Notes: generated from the sequence alone by a model not told the origin. A stretch of 64,000 nt of DNA from Flavobacterium reichenbachii (GCF_002217435.1 NZ_MUHF01000007.1:32950-96949); one strand, 5' to 3'. Shown: positions 15,367-23,535, counted from the stretch's first letter. Numbers and translations: made by a program.

Positions 15367-16395
15367 ATGGATTCAAAAAATAATAATGAGGATATTTTGT
15401 ATGCAATGCAGCAAAGAAATTTAGTGTATAATTATAATTTTCTAAATTACAGTAACCAAATTCCCGATGCTAATAATATTGACTACAAACATCCTGACGG
15501 CTGGGTTTATGAGGACATAGGAGTTAATGCTAAAATTGGTTTTGACCCACAATCAAATTCCTGCATGATTATAAAGAGTAACGGAAATGATGTAATGACT
15601 TTTAAGCAAAATATAAATGAATTTCCGAGATGGACAGATTTGATTTGTGGTAAAAAAGTTAGTGCCTGCGCTCTTATAGCAAATGTTGGAACTGTAGATT
15701 GTCAAATTATCTTCTCAATTTATGATGGAATGAATACAAGCAGTGATTCTGTTTTTTTTAAATCTAAAGAAGAAAAAGAAATAAATATATTTCTTGATGT
15801 TTCTCCTAATGCAAGTACATTAGTGATTAGCATTCAATCAAATTCAATTAATGCTGTATTATATATAAAAAAGGTATTTGCAAATTTAGGCAGCGTGGCT
15901 TTAGAAAACTTACCCTGTATAGTTGAAGGTAATATCGGAGAAAGAAAGCAATATATGTCTACGAATGTTCCACCAGCTACGGAGTTATCATTATGTGACG
16001 CCAGCGTAGAACTGTCCGTTTCTTATACTAGGTTAAACTCTTTTTTGAATGGTAAATTTGGTAAAGGAGCTAAAGGTTATTCATTACTTCCCGATATGAG
16101 AGGTTATTTTAGCCGTGCCTGGGATAATAAAGCAAATATAGACACAGATGCGAATAAAAGAACGGCTCTTGGGCAAGGTCAAATTTCTGGTGATAATGTT
16201 GGAACGGTAGAACTTGATCAATTTAAAGAACATGATCATGAACTGCAATTTGATCTTAGCGGGCAAATTCCGGCAGGCCCTTCGGCACCATTACTCAGTG
16301 TAAATAAAATGGTTACCTCTAATACTGTAAAAAATGGCGGAACTGAAACAAGAAGTAAAAATATTTCAGAATTATATACCATGAAATGGGCTTAA
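15367..16395 (+). CDS. Tail-fibre-like protein with C-terminal phage tail-collar domain
   Basis: A 342-residue protein. The N-terminal ~200 residues look like a carbohydrate-binding-type beta domain (NYNFLNYSNQIPDANN, DGWVYEDIG). The C-terminal part (about 205-342) has the marks of phage tail-collar/fibre tips: YSLLPDMRGYFSRAWDN, then VGTVELDQFKEHDHEL with the His-rich turn, then GGTETRSKNISELYTMKWA. In phages these tips bind the host surface. No other phage gene is nearby, so this is a domesticated fibre-like protein rather than a prophage piece. No signal peptide is seen, which leaves its route out of the cell open. Confidence 0.75.
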   Translation: MDSKNNNEDILYAMQQRNLVYNYNFLNYSNQIPDANNIDYKHPDGWVYEDIGVNAKIGFDPQSNSCMIIKSNGNDVMTFKQNINEFPRWTDLICGKKVSACALIANVGTVDCQIIFSIYDGMNTSSDSVFFKSKEEKEINIFLDVSPNASTLVISIQSNSINAVLYIKKVFANLGSVALENLPCIVEGNIGERKQYMSTNVPPATELSLCDASVELSVSYTRLNSFLNGKFGKGAKGYSLLPDMRGYFSRAWDNKANIDTDANKRTALGQGQISGDNVGTVELDQFKEHDHELQFDLSGQIPAGPSAPLLSVNKMVTSNTVKNGGTETRSKNISELYTMKWA

Positions 16396-16445
16396 AATTT
16401 AATAATAATCAATCGTTAAAAGCCTTACATAAAATAAAGAAACAG

Positions 16446-16475
16446 AAAATCCGAAGTAATAACTTCGGATTTTTT
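16446..16475 (+). terminator. Terminator closing the Stv/tail-collar cassette
   Basis: Stem AAAATCCGAAGT/ACTTCGGATTTT with a 4-base loop and a T run, about 50 bp after the tail-collar gene. Confidence 0.85.
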
Positions 16476-16542
16476 ATGTTTTTCAGAATTATAAAATTTT
16501 GTTAATTCAAGAGCTGAAATTTCATATTACGTAGTGGAAAGA

Positions 16543-16550
16543 TATTTTTG
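16543..16550 (+). promoter_or_regulatory. -7 box (TATTTTTG) of the antiporter gene
   Basis: TATTTTTG fits TAnnTTTG and ends 14 bp before the ATG at 16565. Confidence 0.45.
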
Positions 16551-16564
16551 TAAAAATCACATTT

Positions 16565-17827
16565 ATGGAATTATACTACACCTTTTCAATACTAATAGTA
16601 TTGGCATCTTTCTTCGCCTATTTAAATTTAAGATTTTTGAAACTTCCGGGAACTATCGGAATTATGATTATTGCCATGCTGGTTTCAGTAGGAATTCGGC
16701 TTTTAGGAGATTCTTATTTTCCAGCTACCACAAAACATTTTTTTGATTTGATCAAAGAATTTGATTTCAACGAAATCCTGATGGGAGCAATGTTGAATTT
16801 TCTTCTGTTTGCCGGCGCCCTGCACGTAAATATGTCGGATCTTAAAGAGCAGAAAGTTTCGATTATGATTTATTCTACAGTTAGTGTAGTATTATCAGCC
16901 TTAATTATTTCTGTTCTGCTTTTTTATATTGCACCCCTTTTCAGAATTAATATTCCGTATCTATTTTGCTTGGTTTTTGGAACCTTAATTTCTCCAACAG
17001 ATCCAATTGTAGTTTTGGGAGTTTTAAAACAAGCTAAAGTTCCGAAAAGAATAGAAACCAAAATTGTTGGCGAATCATTATTTAATGATGGAGTAGCGGT
17101 AGTAATGTTTGCCGTTGTTTTAAAAATGGCAACAGATCCAGCGTTTGATATGAGTTTTGGCTCGATTGCCTGGCTGTTTGCAAAAGAAGGAATTGGCGGA
17201 CTTTTGTTAGGAGCTGTTTTAGGGTTTTCAGCATCAAACGTTATGAAGAAAATTGACGATTACAAAGTTTCTGTTCTAATTACACTTTCTATTGTAATGG
17301 GAGGATTTTTGATTGCTCAAAGTTTACACGTTTCTAGTCCGCTCGCGATGGTTGTTGCCGGATTAATTATTGGGAATTATGGTAAAAAAGTAGCGATGAG
17401 CGAAATAACAAAAGATTATTTAGGGAAGTTTTGGGAACTAATAGACGAGATTCTAAATGCTGTCTTGTTCTTGTTTATTGGCTTCGAATTATTATTGCTT
17501 CCAGATTTGAACAAACAACTGTTTACAGGTTTTATAGCTATTTTTATAGTATTGTTTGCCAGAATTTTTTCAATAGTTTTACCGTGGAAATTCTTCGATA
17601 TCTTTAAGTTTTTTGGAATAAAATCTGCTTATAACAAAGGGTCTCTGATGGTTTTAGTTTGGGGCGGAATCCGAGGAGGAGTTTCTATTGCGCTGGTGCT
17701 TTCTATGCCTGAAGGAGAATATAAAAACCTGCTGCTTGAAGTTACTTATATTGTCGTTTTGTTTTCAATTGTAGTTCAGGGATTAACCGTTGGGAAATTG
17801 GCTAAAAGAGTTTTGGAGAAAGAGTAA
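16565..17827 (+). CDS. Cation:proton antiporter, CPA1/NhaP type
   Basis: A 420-residue inner-membrane protein with about twelve spans. The transport-site motifs are present: SPTDPIVVLG (Thr145-Asp146-Pro147) and GESLFNDGVAVV with Asn174-Asp175, the ND pair typical of electroneutral Na+(K+)/H+ exchangers of the CPA1 family. A late GGIRGGVSIALVLSMP motif is also typical. It lacks the long cytoplasmic regulatory tail seen in some relatives. It is monocistronic, with a promoter at 16543 and a terminator at 17891. Ion preference cannot be read from sequence. Confidence 0.92.
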   Translation: MELYYTFSILIVLASFFAYLNLRFLKLPGTIGIMIIAMLVSVGIRLLGDSYFPATTKHFFDLIKEFDFNEILMGAMLNFLLFAGALHVNMSDLKEQKVSIMIYSTVSVVLSALIISVLLFYIAPLFRINIPYLFCLVFGTLISPTDPIVVLGVLKQAKVPKRIETKIVGESLFNDGVAVVMFAVVLKMATDPAFDMSFGSIAWLFAKEGIGGLLLGAVLGFSASNVMKKIDDYKVSVLITLSIVMGGFLIAQSLHVSSPLAMVVAGLIIGNYGKKVAMSEITKDYLGKFWELIDEILNAVLFLFIGFELLLLPDLNKQLFTGFIAIFIVLFARIFSIVLPWKFFDIFKFFGIKSAYNKGSLMVLVWGGIRGGVSIALVLSMPEGEYKNLLLEVTYIVVLFSIVVQGLTVGKLAKRVLEKE

Positions 17828-17890
17828 AAGAGAATAGAGAATAGAATTAAGAAAAAAGAGTAAAGATTTTATTTTAAACTTTTTAATAAA

Positions 17891-17918
17891 AAACCTGCAA
17901 GATATTCTTGCAGGTTTT
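17891..17918 (+). terminator. Terminator of the antiporter gene
   Basis: A perfect 12-bp stem AAACCTGCAAGA/TCTTGCAGGTTT with a 3-base loop and TTTT. It abuts copy A of the 45-bp repeat. Confidence 0.85.
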
Positions 17919-17920
17919 CT

Positions 17921-17965
17921 TTATCGTTTATCTTCTTTAGAATAATTAGATTCTCCATTAATATT
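17921..17965. repeat. 45-bp direct repeat, copy A (remnant of the SanA-like gene 3' end)
   Basis: 43 of 45 positions equal those of 18681-18725, the last 15 codons of the SanA-like gene on the minus strand. Both differences are synonymous in that reading frame (GAT/GAC for Asp and AAT/AAC for Asn). The HicAB module lies between the two copies. Confidence 0.85.
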
Positions 17966-17999
17966 TTTTTTGAATGATTTTTCTTATATATACATTATA

Positions 18000-18036
18000 A
18001 TTCAATATGTAACTAAATTATAGTTACATATTGAAT
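18000..18036. promoter_or_regulatory. Operator of the hicAB module
   Basis: A perfect 16-bp inverted repeat ATTCAATATGTAACTA/TAGTTACATATTGAAT with a 5-base centre. It lies 10 bp before a TAAATTTG -7 box (18046-18053) and so covers the -33 region. HicB antitoxins with ribbon-helix-helix domains repress their own operons, and this is the natural binding site. Confidence 0.8.
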
Positions 18037-18045
18037 ATTTAATGA

Positions 18046-18053
18046 TAAATTTG
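18046..18053 (+). promoter_or_regulatory. Candidate -7 box of hicAB
   Basis: TAAATTTG matches TAnnTTTG but ends only 1 bp before the hicA ATG. Either the start is leaderless with unusually tight spacing or this is not the true box. Confidence 0.35.
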
Positions 18054-18054
18054 T

Positions 18055-18297
18055 ATGAGTAAGATTGATAAACTTATTGAAAAGCTAAAGTCAAAACCAA
18101 AAGATTTTTCTTGGGATGAAATGCTGAAAGTTTTAAACTACTTTGGCTATAAACAGATTTCACAAGGAAAGACAGGCGGTTCGAGAAGAAAATTTGTAAA
18201 TAAAAATAAAGAGATTATAAGTTTACACGAACCACATCCACAAAAAGTTTTGAAAGGATATCAGCTTGATATTATTATTGAACATTTGGAATTGTAA
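18055..18297 (+). CDS. hicA: HicA-type mRNA interferase toxin
   Basis: An 80-residue toxin of the type II HicAB system, which cleaves mRNA with a double-stranded-RNA-binding-like fold. The family pattern is visible: LNYFGYKQISQGKTGGSRRKF and then SLHEPHPQKVLKGYQ. The position often occupied by the catalytic His in GSH is Arg here (GSRRKF); the LHEPHP histidines are conserved, as in the larger YcfA/HicA subgroup. The gene order hicA then hicB, with 1 bp between them, is canonical. The module is flanked by a 45-bp direct repeat and has its own operator, so it is a recent insertion. Confidence 0.85.
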   Translation: MSKIDKLIEKLKSKPKDFSWDEMLKVLNYFGYKQISQGKTGGSRRKFVNKNKEIISLHEPHPQKVLKGYQLDIIIEHLEL

Positions 18298-18298
18298 G

Positions 18299-18649
18299 AT
18301 GAAAAACTATTTAGAATATAACGGATATATTGGTACATTGGAATTTTCTGCAGATGATAAAATATTCTTTGGAAAAATTCAAGGTATAAATGATTTAGTA
18401 ACCTTTGAAGGTTCTTCAGTTACAGAATTAGAAGAATCCTTTAAGGAAGCTGTTGATGATTATTTAGAGACATGCAAATTATTGAATAGAGTACCAGATA
18501 AAATTTATAAAGGATCTTTTAATGTGAGAGTGCCTCAGGATTTACATCAAAAAATAGCTCTTTTAGCCTCTAGGAAAGGATTAAACTTAAATGAAATTGT
18601 AAAGGAAGCGTTGTCTTATGTTGTCAAACATGAAGAAATTTTAAATTAA
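18299..18649 (+). CDS. hicB: HicB-type antitoxin
   Basis: 116 residues counted from the ATG one base after the hicA stop. An upstream in-frame start at 18266 would lie inside hicA and add a non-conserved tail. The N-terminal half (YNGYIGTLEFSADDKIFFGKI, then EESFKEAVDDYLETC) is the partly degraded RNase-H-like HicB fold that masks the toxin. The C-terminal FNVRVPQDLHQKIALLASRKGLNLNEIVKEAL is a ribbon-helix-helix DNA-binding domain, fitting autoregulation through the palindrome at 18000-18036. Confidence 0.88.
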   Translation: MKNYLEYNGYIGTLEFSADDKIFFGKIQGINDLVTFEGSSVTELEESFKEAVDDYLETCKLLNRVPDKIYKGSFNVRVPQDLHQKIALLASRKGLNLNEIVKEALSYVVKHEEILN

Positions 18650-18680
18650 AACCAGAAACAGCAATGTTTCTGGTTTTAAT
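18645..18680. terminator. Bidirectional terminator between hicB and the SanA-like gene
   Basis: A perfect 15-bp stem ATTAAAACCAGAAAC/GTTTCTGGTTTTAAT with a 6-base loop. It includes the hicB stop codon and ends exactly where the SanA-like gene's stop codon (18681) begins. Confidence 0.8.
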
Positions 18681-18725
18681 TTATCGTTTGTCTTCTTTAG
18701 AATAATTAGATTCTCCGTTAATATT
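18681..18725. repeat. 45-bp direct repeat, copy B (3' end of the SanA-like gene)
   Basis: Intact coding copy corresponding to the remnant at 17921-17965. Confidence 0.85.
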
Positions 18726-19340
18726 AATTTCTCCGCCTAAAAACTTAGGTTCACGATTTCTCAAAACGTCAAAAAAGGATTTGAAAATAGAACCATATTC
18801 TCTAAAACAAACATAATTATATCCCAGATATTCTCCTTTGTTTGCAGAAAACCCAACAGATTTTATACCCAATTTATTTCCAATATAAATGGCTCGGTTT
18901 AAATGATATTTTTGTGAAATTAAGGTCGCTCTCTTAATCTTAAAAATATGTTTTGCGCGATACATTGTAGAATAGGTATCAAATCCGGCGTAATCAATAA
19001 ATATTTTTGTGGTATCAACACCATGTTCATAACAGTAGTTTTTCATTACCGTCAATTCATCATATTCATCACGGCCGTTATCGCCCGAAAGTAAAATTTT
19101 ATTGATGCGCTTCATTTTATATAATAAAATCCCTGCATCCAATCTGTCTTTGAGATATTTGCTTGGTTGATTTCCGTTGATTCCCGCGCCAAAAATAATT
19201 CCCACATCATTCTTAGGAAATTTTTTAACCGAATAATAAATACGGGTCTTGGTTGAAGATTTTACATAATAATTTACAGATACAATGGCAATTAATCCAG
19301 TAATTGCAAGGTAAAGGAAGATTTTGAAATATTTTTTCAC
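18681..19340 (-). CDS. SanA/ElyC-like (DUF218, YdcF family) protein
   Basis: A 219-residue protein with one N-terminal membrane anchor (about 7-27) and an extracytoplasmic DUF218 domain. Family motifs are VGIIFGAGI at about 46-54, RLDAGILLYK, ILLSGDNGRDEYDE, GVDTTKIFIDYAGFDTY and a late TLISQKYHLNRAIYI. SanA-type proteins affect envelope barrier function, probably by a cell-wall or polysaccharide reaction that is not defined. Its 3' end is the site where the HicAB module inserted; the coding sequence remains complete. Confidence 0.85.
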   Translation of the reverse strand: MKKYFKIFLYLAITGLIAIVSVNYYVKSSTKTRIYYSVKKFPKNDVGIIFGAGINGNQPSKYLKDRLDAGILLYKMKRINKILLSGDNGRDEYDELTVMKNYCYEHGVDTTKIFIDYAGFDTYSTMYRAKHIFKIKRATLISQKYHLNRAIYIGNKLGIKSVGFSANKGEYLGYNYVCFREYGSIFKSFFDVLRNREPKFLGGEININGESNYSKEDKR

Positions 19341-19410
19341 TGTTTTATTTTGTAAGATTTAGATTTAAAAATGTGAAGATAAAGTAAAATTATAATTTGT
19401 CAAATAAATT

Positions 19411-19442
19411 AAAAAACCGAAGCGCAATACTTCGGTTTTTTT
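19411..19442 (-). terminator. Terminator downstream of the M3 peptidase gene
   Basis: AAAAAACCGAAG/CTTCGGTTTTTTT stem with a 7-base loop; T-rich on both strands, so possibly bidirectional. Confidence 0.8.
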
Positions 19443-19489
19443 GAGATCTTAAAATCTACGATCTAAGAAGTCTAATAATCTAAGAAAAT

Positions 19490-21517
19490 CTATAATAATC
19501 CTGCTCTCTTCAGCAAAGCTTCCGGTTTTGGTTCCTGACCTCTAAAACGTTTGTATAAAATCATCGGATGTTCTGTTCCTCCTTTTGAAAGTACATTATC
19601 TTTAAATTTTGTCGCTACTTCATGATTGAAAATCCCTTTTTCCTGAAAATATTCAAAAGCATCAGCGTCCAGAACCTCAGCCCATTTATAACTGTAATAT
19701 CCAGACGAATAACCGCCTTGAAAAATATGAGAAAAGGCCGTACTCATCGCGTTTTCTTTTACATCAGGATACAATTGCGTGTTGGCAAATTGTTCTGTTT
19801 CAAAAGCTTTTAAATCGGTAATACTTGTAGGATCTTGTCCGTGCCAAGCCATGTCTAATAATCCGAAACTCAATTGGCGTAATGTTGCTAAACCTTCTTG
19901 AAAGCTAGCACTTTCTTTAATTTTCTGCACATATTCGATCGGAATAATTTCTCCGGTTTCATAATGATTGGCGAACAAAGCCAAAGCTTCGGGCTCGTAA
20001 CACCAATTCTCCATAATCTGACTTGGTAATTCTACAAAATCCCAATAAACAGAAGTTCCGGATAAACTTGGATAAACCGTATCGGCCAGCATTCCGTGTA
20101 AACCGTGTCCAAATTCGTGAAATAAAGTGGTTACTTCATTAAAAGTCAATAAAGACGGTTTTGTTTCTGTTGGTTTTGTAAAATTACATACATTCGAAAC
20201 ATGTGGTCTTTCGTTTATGCCGTCTTTTACATATTGTGATTTAAAAGAAGTCATCCATGCGCCATTTCTTTTTCCTTTTCTTGGGAAGAAATCCGCATAG
20301 AAAATCGAAACTAAATTATTCTCAGAATCGGTTACTTCATACGTTGTAACTTCTTCGTGGTATTTATCAATGTCAAAAACTTCCGTAAAAGTTAATCCGT
20401 ATAATTTTTGGGCCACTGTAAACGCGCCGTCCAATACTTTTTCTAATTGAAAATAAGGTTTAAGTTTTTCATCATCTAAATTAAAAAGCTGTTTTTTTAA
20501 CTTTTCGGAATAATAAGCTCCGTCCCACTTTTCTAATTGTTCGATTCCGTCCAATTCTTTCGCGAAAGCGGATAATTCTGCAAATTCTTTTTGAGCAGCA
20601 GGTTTTGCTTTTGACAGTAAATCGTTCAGGAAAGAAAAAACTTTTTCGGGACTTTCAGACATTCTTTCTTCCAAAACAAAATGTGCGTGTGTTTTGTAGC
20701 CTAAAAGATTTGCTCTTTCAAAACGCAGTTTGGCAATTTTCAGCACATTTTCCTGATTGTCAAATTCGTTATTCTGAAATGATCTAGCTCCAAAAGCAAT
20801 CGCCATTTTTTTACGCAGTTCGCGATTATCCGCATAAGTCAAAAACGGAACATAACTTGGATGGTCTAAAGTAAAAATCCAGCCTTCTTTTTCTTGATTT
20901 TTTGCTAATAATCTGGCAGCTTCGATTGTTCCTTCTGGTAAACCGGCTAAATGGTTGTGATCAGTCAAATGCAATTCAAAAGCATTTGTTTCTGCCAAAA
21001 TATTCTCTTCAAATTGCAGCTTTAATTTAGATAATTCTTTGTCGATTTCACGCAGTTTATTCTTCTTTTCTTCTGGTAAATTGGCTCCGTTTCTAGAAAA
21101 GCTCTTATATTTTTTATCTAATAAAGTTGTTTGTTCCGGGTTGAGGTTCAGACTTTCTTTCTGATCGTAAACCGCTTTTACTTTTGCAAATAAAGCAGCG
21201 TTTAAAGTAATATCGTTTCCGAATTCTGAAAGTAAAGGAGAAACTTCCTGTGCAATTTTCTGCATTTCGTCATTGGTTTCTGCCGAATTCAAATTGAAGA
21301 AAACACTAGAAAGACGATCTAAAATATCGCCCGAAAAATCCATAGCAACAATTGTATTTTCAAAAGTGGGTGCCTCTGGATTGTTTACGATGGCATCAAT
21401 TTCGGCTCTGGCCAAAACAATTCCTTCCTGAAAAGCGGGAAAATAATCTTCGATTTTAATTTGAGAAAAAGGTGCTGTATTATGTTTGGTAGTAAATTTT
21501 GAAAGTAAAACACTCAT
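19490..21517 (-). CDS. M3-family metallopeptidase (oligopeptidase A / Dcp-like)
   Basis: 675 residues from the ATG at 21517 (MSVLLSKFTTKHNTAPFSQI). A longer in-frame reading to 21601 adds 28 residues of unlikely basic sequence. The zinc site is HEFGH at residues 467-471 in TLFHEFGHGLHG, with the third ligand Glu expected in the following helix. Architecture and length match oligopeptidase A/PrlC and dipeptidyl carboxypeptidases, cytoplasmic enzymes that degrade short peptides. No signal peptide with this start. It stands alone between two terminators. Confidence 0.93.
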   Translation of the reverse strand: MSVLLSKFTTKHNTAPFSQIKIEDYFPAFQEGIVLARAEIDAIVNNPEAPTFENTIVAMDFSGDILDRLSSVFFNLNSAETNDEMQKIAQEVSPLLSEFGNDITLNAALFAKVKAVYDQKESLNLNPEQTTLLDKKYKSFSRNGANLPEEKKNKLREIDKELSKLKLQFEENILAETNAFELHLTDHNHLAGLPEGTIEAARLLAKNQEKEGWIFTLDHPSYVPFLTYADNRELRKKMAIAFGARSFQNNEFDNQENVLKIAKLRFERANLLGYKTHAHFVLEERMSESPEKVFSFLNDLLSKAKPAAQKEFAELSAFAKELDGIEQLEKWDGAYYSEKLKKQLFNLDDEKLKPYFQLEKVLDGAFTVAQKLYGLTFTEVFDIDKYHEEVTTYEVTDSENNLVSIFYADFFPRKGKRNGAWMTSFKSQYVKDGINERPHVSNVCNFTKPTETKPSLLTFNEVTTLFHEFGHGLHGMLADTVYPSLSGTSVYWDFVELPSQIMENWCYEPEALALFANHYETGEIIPIEYVQKIKESASFQEGLATLRQLSFGLLDMAWHGQDPTSITDLKAFETEQFANTQLYPDVKENAMSTAFSHIFQGGYSSGYYSYKWAEVLDADAFEYFQEKGIFNHEVATKFKDNVLSKGGTEHPMILYKRFRGQEPKPEALLKRAGLL

Positions 21518-21737
21518 TATGATATAATATTTTTTATTAATTGAAGTAATTTTTCTGAAATCCAAAGATAGCAATTTATAAAAATCTAATCGTCTAAACA
21601 AAATCGATTATAGGCATAAAATCCTCTTAAATTGTGTTATAGATATGTTATTTATTCATGCGGGCAGTTTTAAAAGCGTAAATTGAAAAAATACGGTTAG
21701 AATTATAAAATCTAATCATAATTGTAAAAATAAAAAG

Positions 21738-22406
21738 ATGAATTATCAAGTTGTAATAAAGAATATCGATACGGTGAATGAGGTTGAAGGATATTGGTCT
21801 TATGAAGATTTTATTCAGTTACTGGGAAAATTTAATTATCCCGATGGTGCGACTGCAGAGAAAAGCAGTTTGCCAGAATTATTAGAAATGGCTATTTCAG
21901 ATTATGAACCCAATGAAGCCGCTCAGATTGTTTTAGAATATAAACTAAGAGATCATTTAAGCGACGGACAGATTGGACAGATATCGAATGATATGTTAAT
22001 TGACAAAGTTTGCGAGGAATATCCTGAAATACACCTGCAAGGTACTTTGTTTCATGTCAATCAATTGCTTTTTAAAGCTTACAATGGAAAATTTCCAAAT
22101 GCAAAAGCATCAATCGTCCATTTTTCATTGCAGCCAACCGAAGGTGAAGCACAAAAGTTAACAGCTGAAAATGTTTTGAAATTATTGAATAACGGATTGT
22201 CTGACAGAAATCTTATTAAAAGATTATTTGAAAATCAAATTTCTCAAAATATTCCCTTTCCAGAAGCAGAAGGTATTGTTTGGGAATTGACAACTGAGGA
22301 TAATGTTAATTACAATTTAGTTACGTCGGAGAATTGGATAAATAAAGAGGATATTACAGAATCTGAATTTGAATCTGTTTTGGAAGAAATTGAAGATGAG
22401 GTGTAA
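21738..22406 (+). CDS. Acidic soluble protein, unknown
   Basis: A 222-residue acidic protein with no signal peptide or span. It opens NYQVVIKNIDTVNEVEGYWSYEDFIQLL and ends in a very acidic tail (EFESVLEEIEDEV). I do not recognise a family. It is monocistronic, divergent from the M3 peptidase gene, and ends in a strong terminator. Codon use and composition match its surroundings. Confidence 0.7.
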   Translation: MNYQVVIKNIDTVNEVEGYWSYEDFIQLLGKFNYPDGATAEKSSLPELLEMAISDYEPNEAAQIVLEYKLRDHLSDGQIGQISNDMLIDKVCEEYPEIHLQGTLFHVNQLLFKAYNGKFPNAKASIVHFSLQPTEGEAQKLTAENVLKLLNNGLSDRNLIKRLFENQISQNIPFPEAEGIVWELTTEDNVNYNLVTSENWINKEDITESEFESVLEEIEDEV

Positions 22407-22428
22407 TTTCTAAACAGATAATATTCTA

Positions 22429-22475
22429 GACAACAAAGGCTTCGTGTAATGTGAAGCCTTTCTGTTGTATTTTTT
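22429..22475 (+). terminator. Terminator after the unknown acidic protein
   Basis: AAAGGCTTC/GAAGCCTTT stem (22435-22443 with 22453-22461), extended by ACAAC/GTTGT, then a T run. Confidence 0.8.
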
Positions 22476-22476
22476 G

Positions 22477-22587
22477 TTTCACAAAGACTCGCTAAGAAAG
22501 TCACAGAGATTTACAAAGTTTTTCTTCAATAATAAATTAAATATCTTAGTGAATCTCTGCAGATTTCTCTGTGTTCCTCTGTGAAAT
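22477..22587. repeat. Dispersed intergenic repeat with inverted ends
   Basis: TTTCACAAAGACTCGCTAAG at the left and CTCTGTGTTCCTCTGTGAAA at the right form imperfect inverted ends. The internal words CTTAGTGAATCTCTGC belong to the same CGCTAAG/CTTAGCG family as the element at 35616-35761. It ends 5 bp before purE. Confidence 0.5.
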
Positions 22588-22591
22588 AATA

Positions 22592-23077
22592 TTATTTATT
22601 TAAACCTTCAGCAGCTTTATTTACTGCAGCTTTTAATTCTTCTTTATAAGAGATAATAGTTTCAAGCACTTTTTTATCATGGCTTCCAATAATTTGTGCT
22701 GCCAAAATTCCAGCATTTTTTGCGCCATTTAGAGCAACCGTTGCAACAGGAACGCCGCCCGGCATTTGCAAAATCGATAAAACCGAATCCCAGCCATCAA
22801 TAGAATTGCTTGATTTTACCGGAACTCCAATTACAGGAAGCGGCGACATTGAAGCCACCATTCCAGGTAAATGTGCTGCACCGCCCGCTCCGGCGATAAT
22901 TACGGAGATACCGCGAGTATGTGCATTTTTACTAAAATCGAATAATTTTTCCGGCGTTCTGTGTGCCGAAACGATATCTACTTCAACTTCAATATTAAAT
23001 TGTTTTAATATGTCGATGGCATCCTGCATAACTGGCATGTCTGAGATGCTTCCCATTATAATCGCTACTTTGCTCAT
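22592..23077 (-). CDS. purE: 5-(carboxyamino)imidazole ribonucleotide mutase
   Basis: A 161-residue class I PurE, which moves the carboxyl group of N5-CAIR to give CAIR in purine synthesis. Diagnostic parts are the opening IMGSISDMPVMQDA, IVSAHRTPEKLFDF with the essential His, IIAGAGGAAHLPGMVAS and VIGVPVKSS. It pairs with purK 459 bp upstream on the same strand, separated by a small membrane-protein gene. Confidence 0.97.
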   Translation of the reverse strand: MSKVAIIMGSISDMPVMQDAIDILKQFNIEVEVDIVSAHRTPEKLFDFSKNAHTRGISVIIAGAGGAAHLPGMVASMSPLPVIGVPVKSSNSIDGWDSVLSILQMPGGVPVATVALNGAKNAGILAAQIIGSHDKKVLETIISYKEELKAAVNKAAEGLNK

Positions 23078-23094
23078 TAGTTTTTTTGTTTATT

Positions 23095-23514
23095 TTATTC
23101 AGGTTTGCAAACTGATGGTTTAATTTGTGTTTTTGTTTTTTGATATTCAAAAAAAGCTTTAAAGCTCTTTGATAATGTAAAATGATGAGTTGAAATTGTG
23201 TAAATAAAGATCATAACAATAATTGGAGTCTTATTTATTACAGGTGCTTCAATTGTAAATAAACTTATTAAGGCAATTATGTTAGCAATTGTAAATAGAA
23301 TAATTATTAATATTCTCGCCCAATTTTTACCAATGTAAATCAGATAAAGAAGACCTATCGTTAAAAAAAAACGGACGATTCCTGATATTAATTTTTTTAT
23401 TTCAATTTCTGGTTGAACAGACTGATAAATATATGTTGAATATAGTGAAATCATCAGTATACTCATAAATATAAATATTGTTTGCTTTTGTCCAATCCTC
23501 GCTAATACCGTCAT
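23095..23514 (-). CDS. Small membrane protein between purE and purK
   Basis: A 139-residue protein with four hydrophobic segments (about 11-28, 42-62, 66-88, 97-114). No family recognised with certainty. It lies between purK (21 bp upstream) and purE (17 bp downstream) on the same strand, so it should be co-transcribed with them. A link to purine synthesis is not implied by its sequence. Confidence 0.65.
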   Translation of the reverse strand: MTVLARIGQKQTIFIFMSILMISLYSTYIYQSVQPEIEIKKLISGIVRFFLTIGLLYLIYIGKNWARILIIILFTIANIIALISLFTIEAPVINKTPIIVMIFIYTISTHHFTLSKSFKAFFEYQKTKTQIKPSVCKPE

Positions 23515-23535
23515 AAATTTACTAGTTAGAAAATA

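Noticed and set aside
15367-16395. Prophage remnant
   Set aside because: Only a tail-collar domain is present; no other phage gene, integrase or attachment site was found around it.
19490-21601. Longer M3 peptidase with start at 21601
   Set aside because: The extra 28 residues are basic, non-conserved in character and not a signal peptide; the family start fits 21517.
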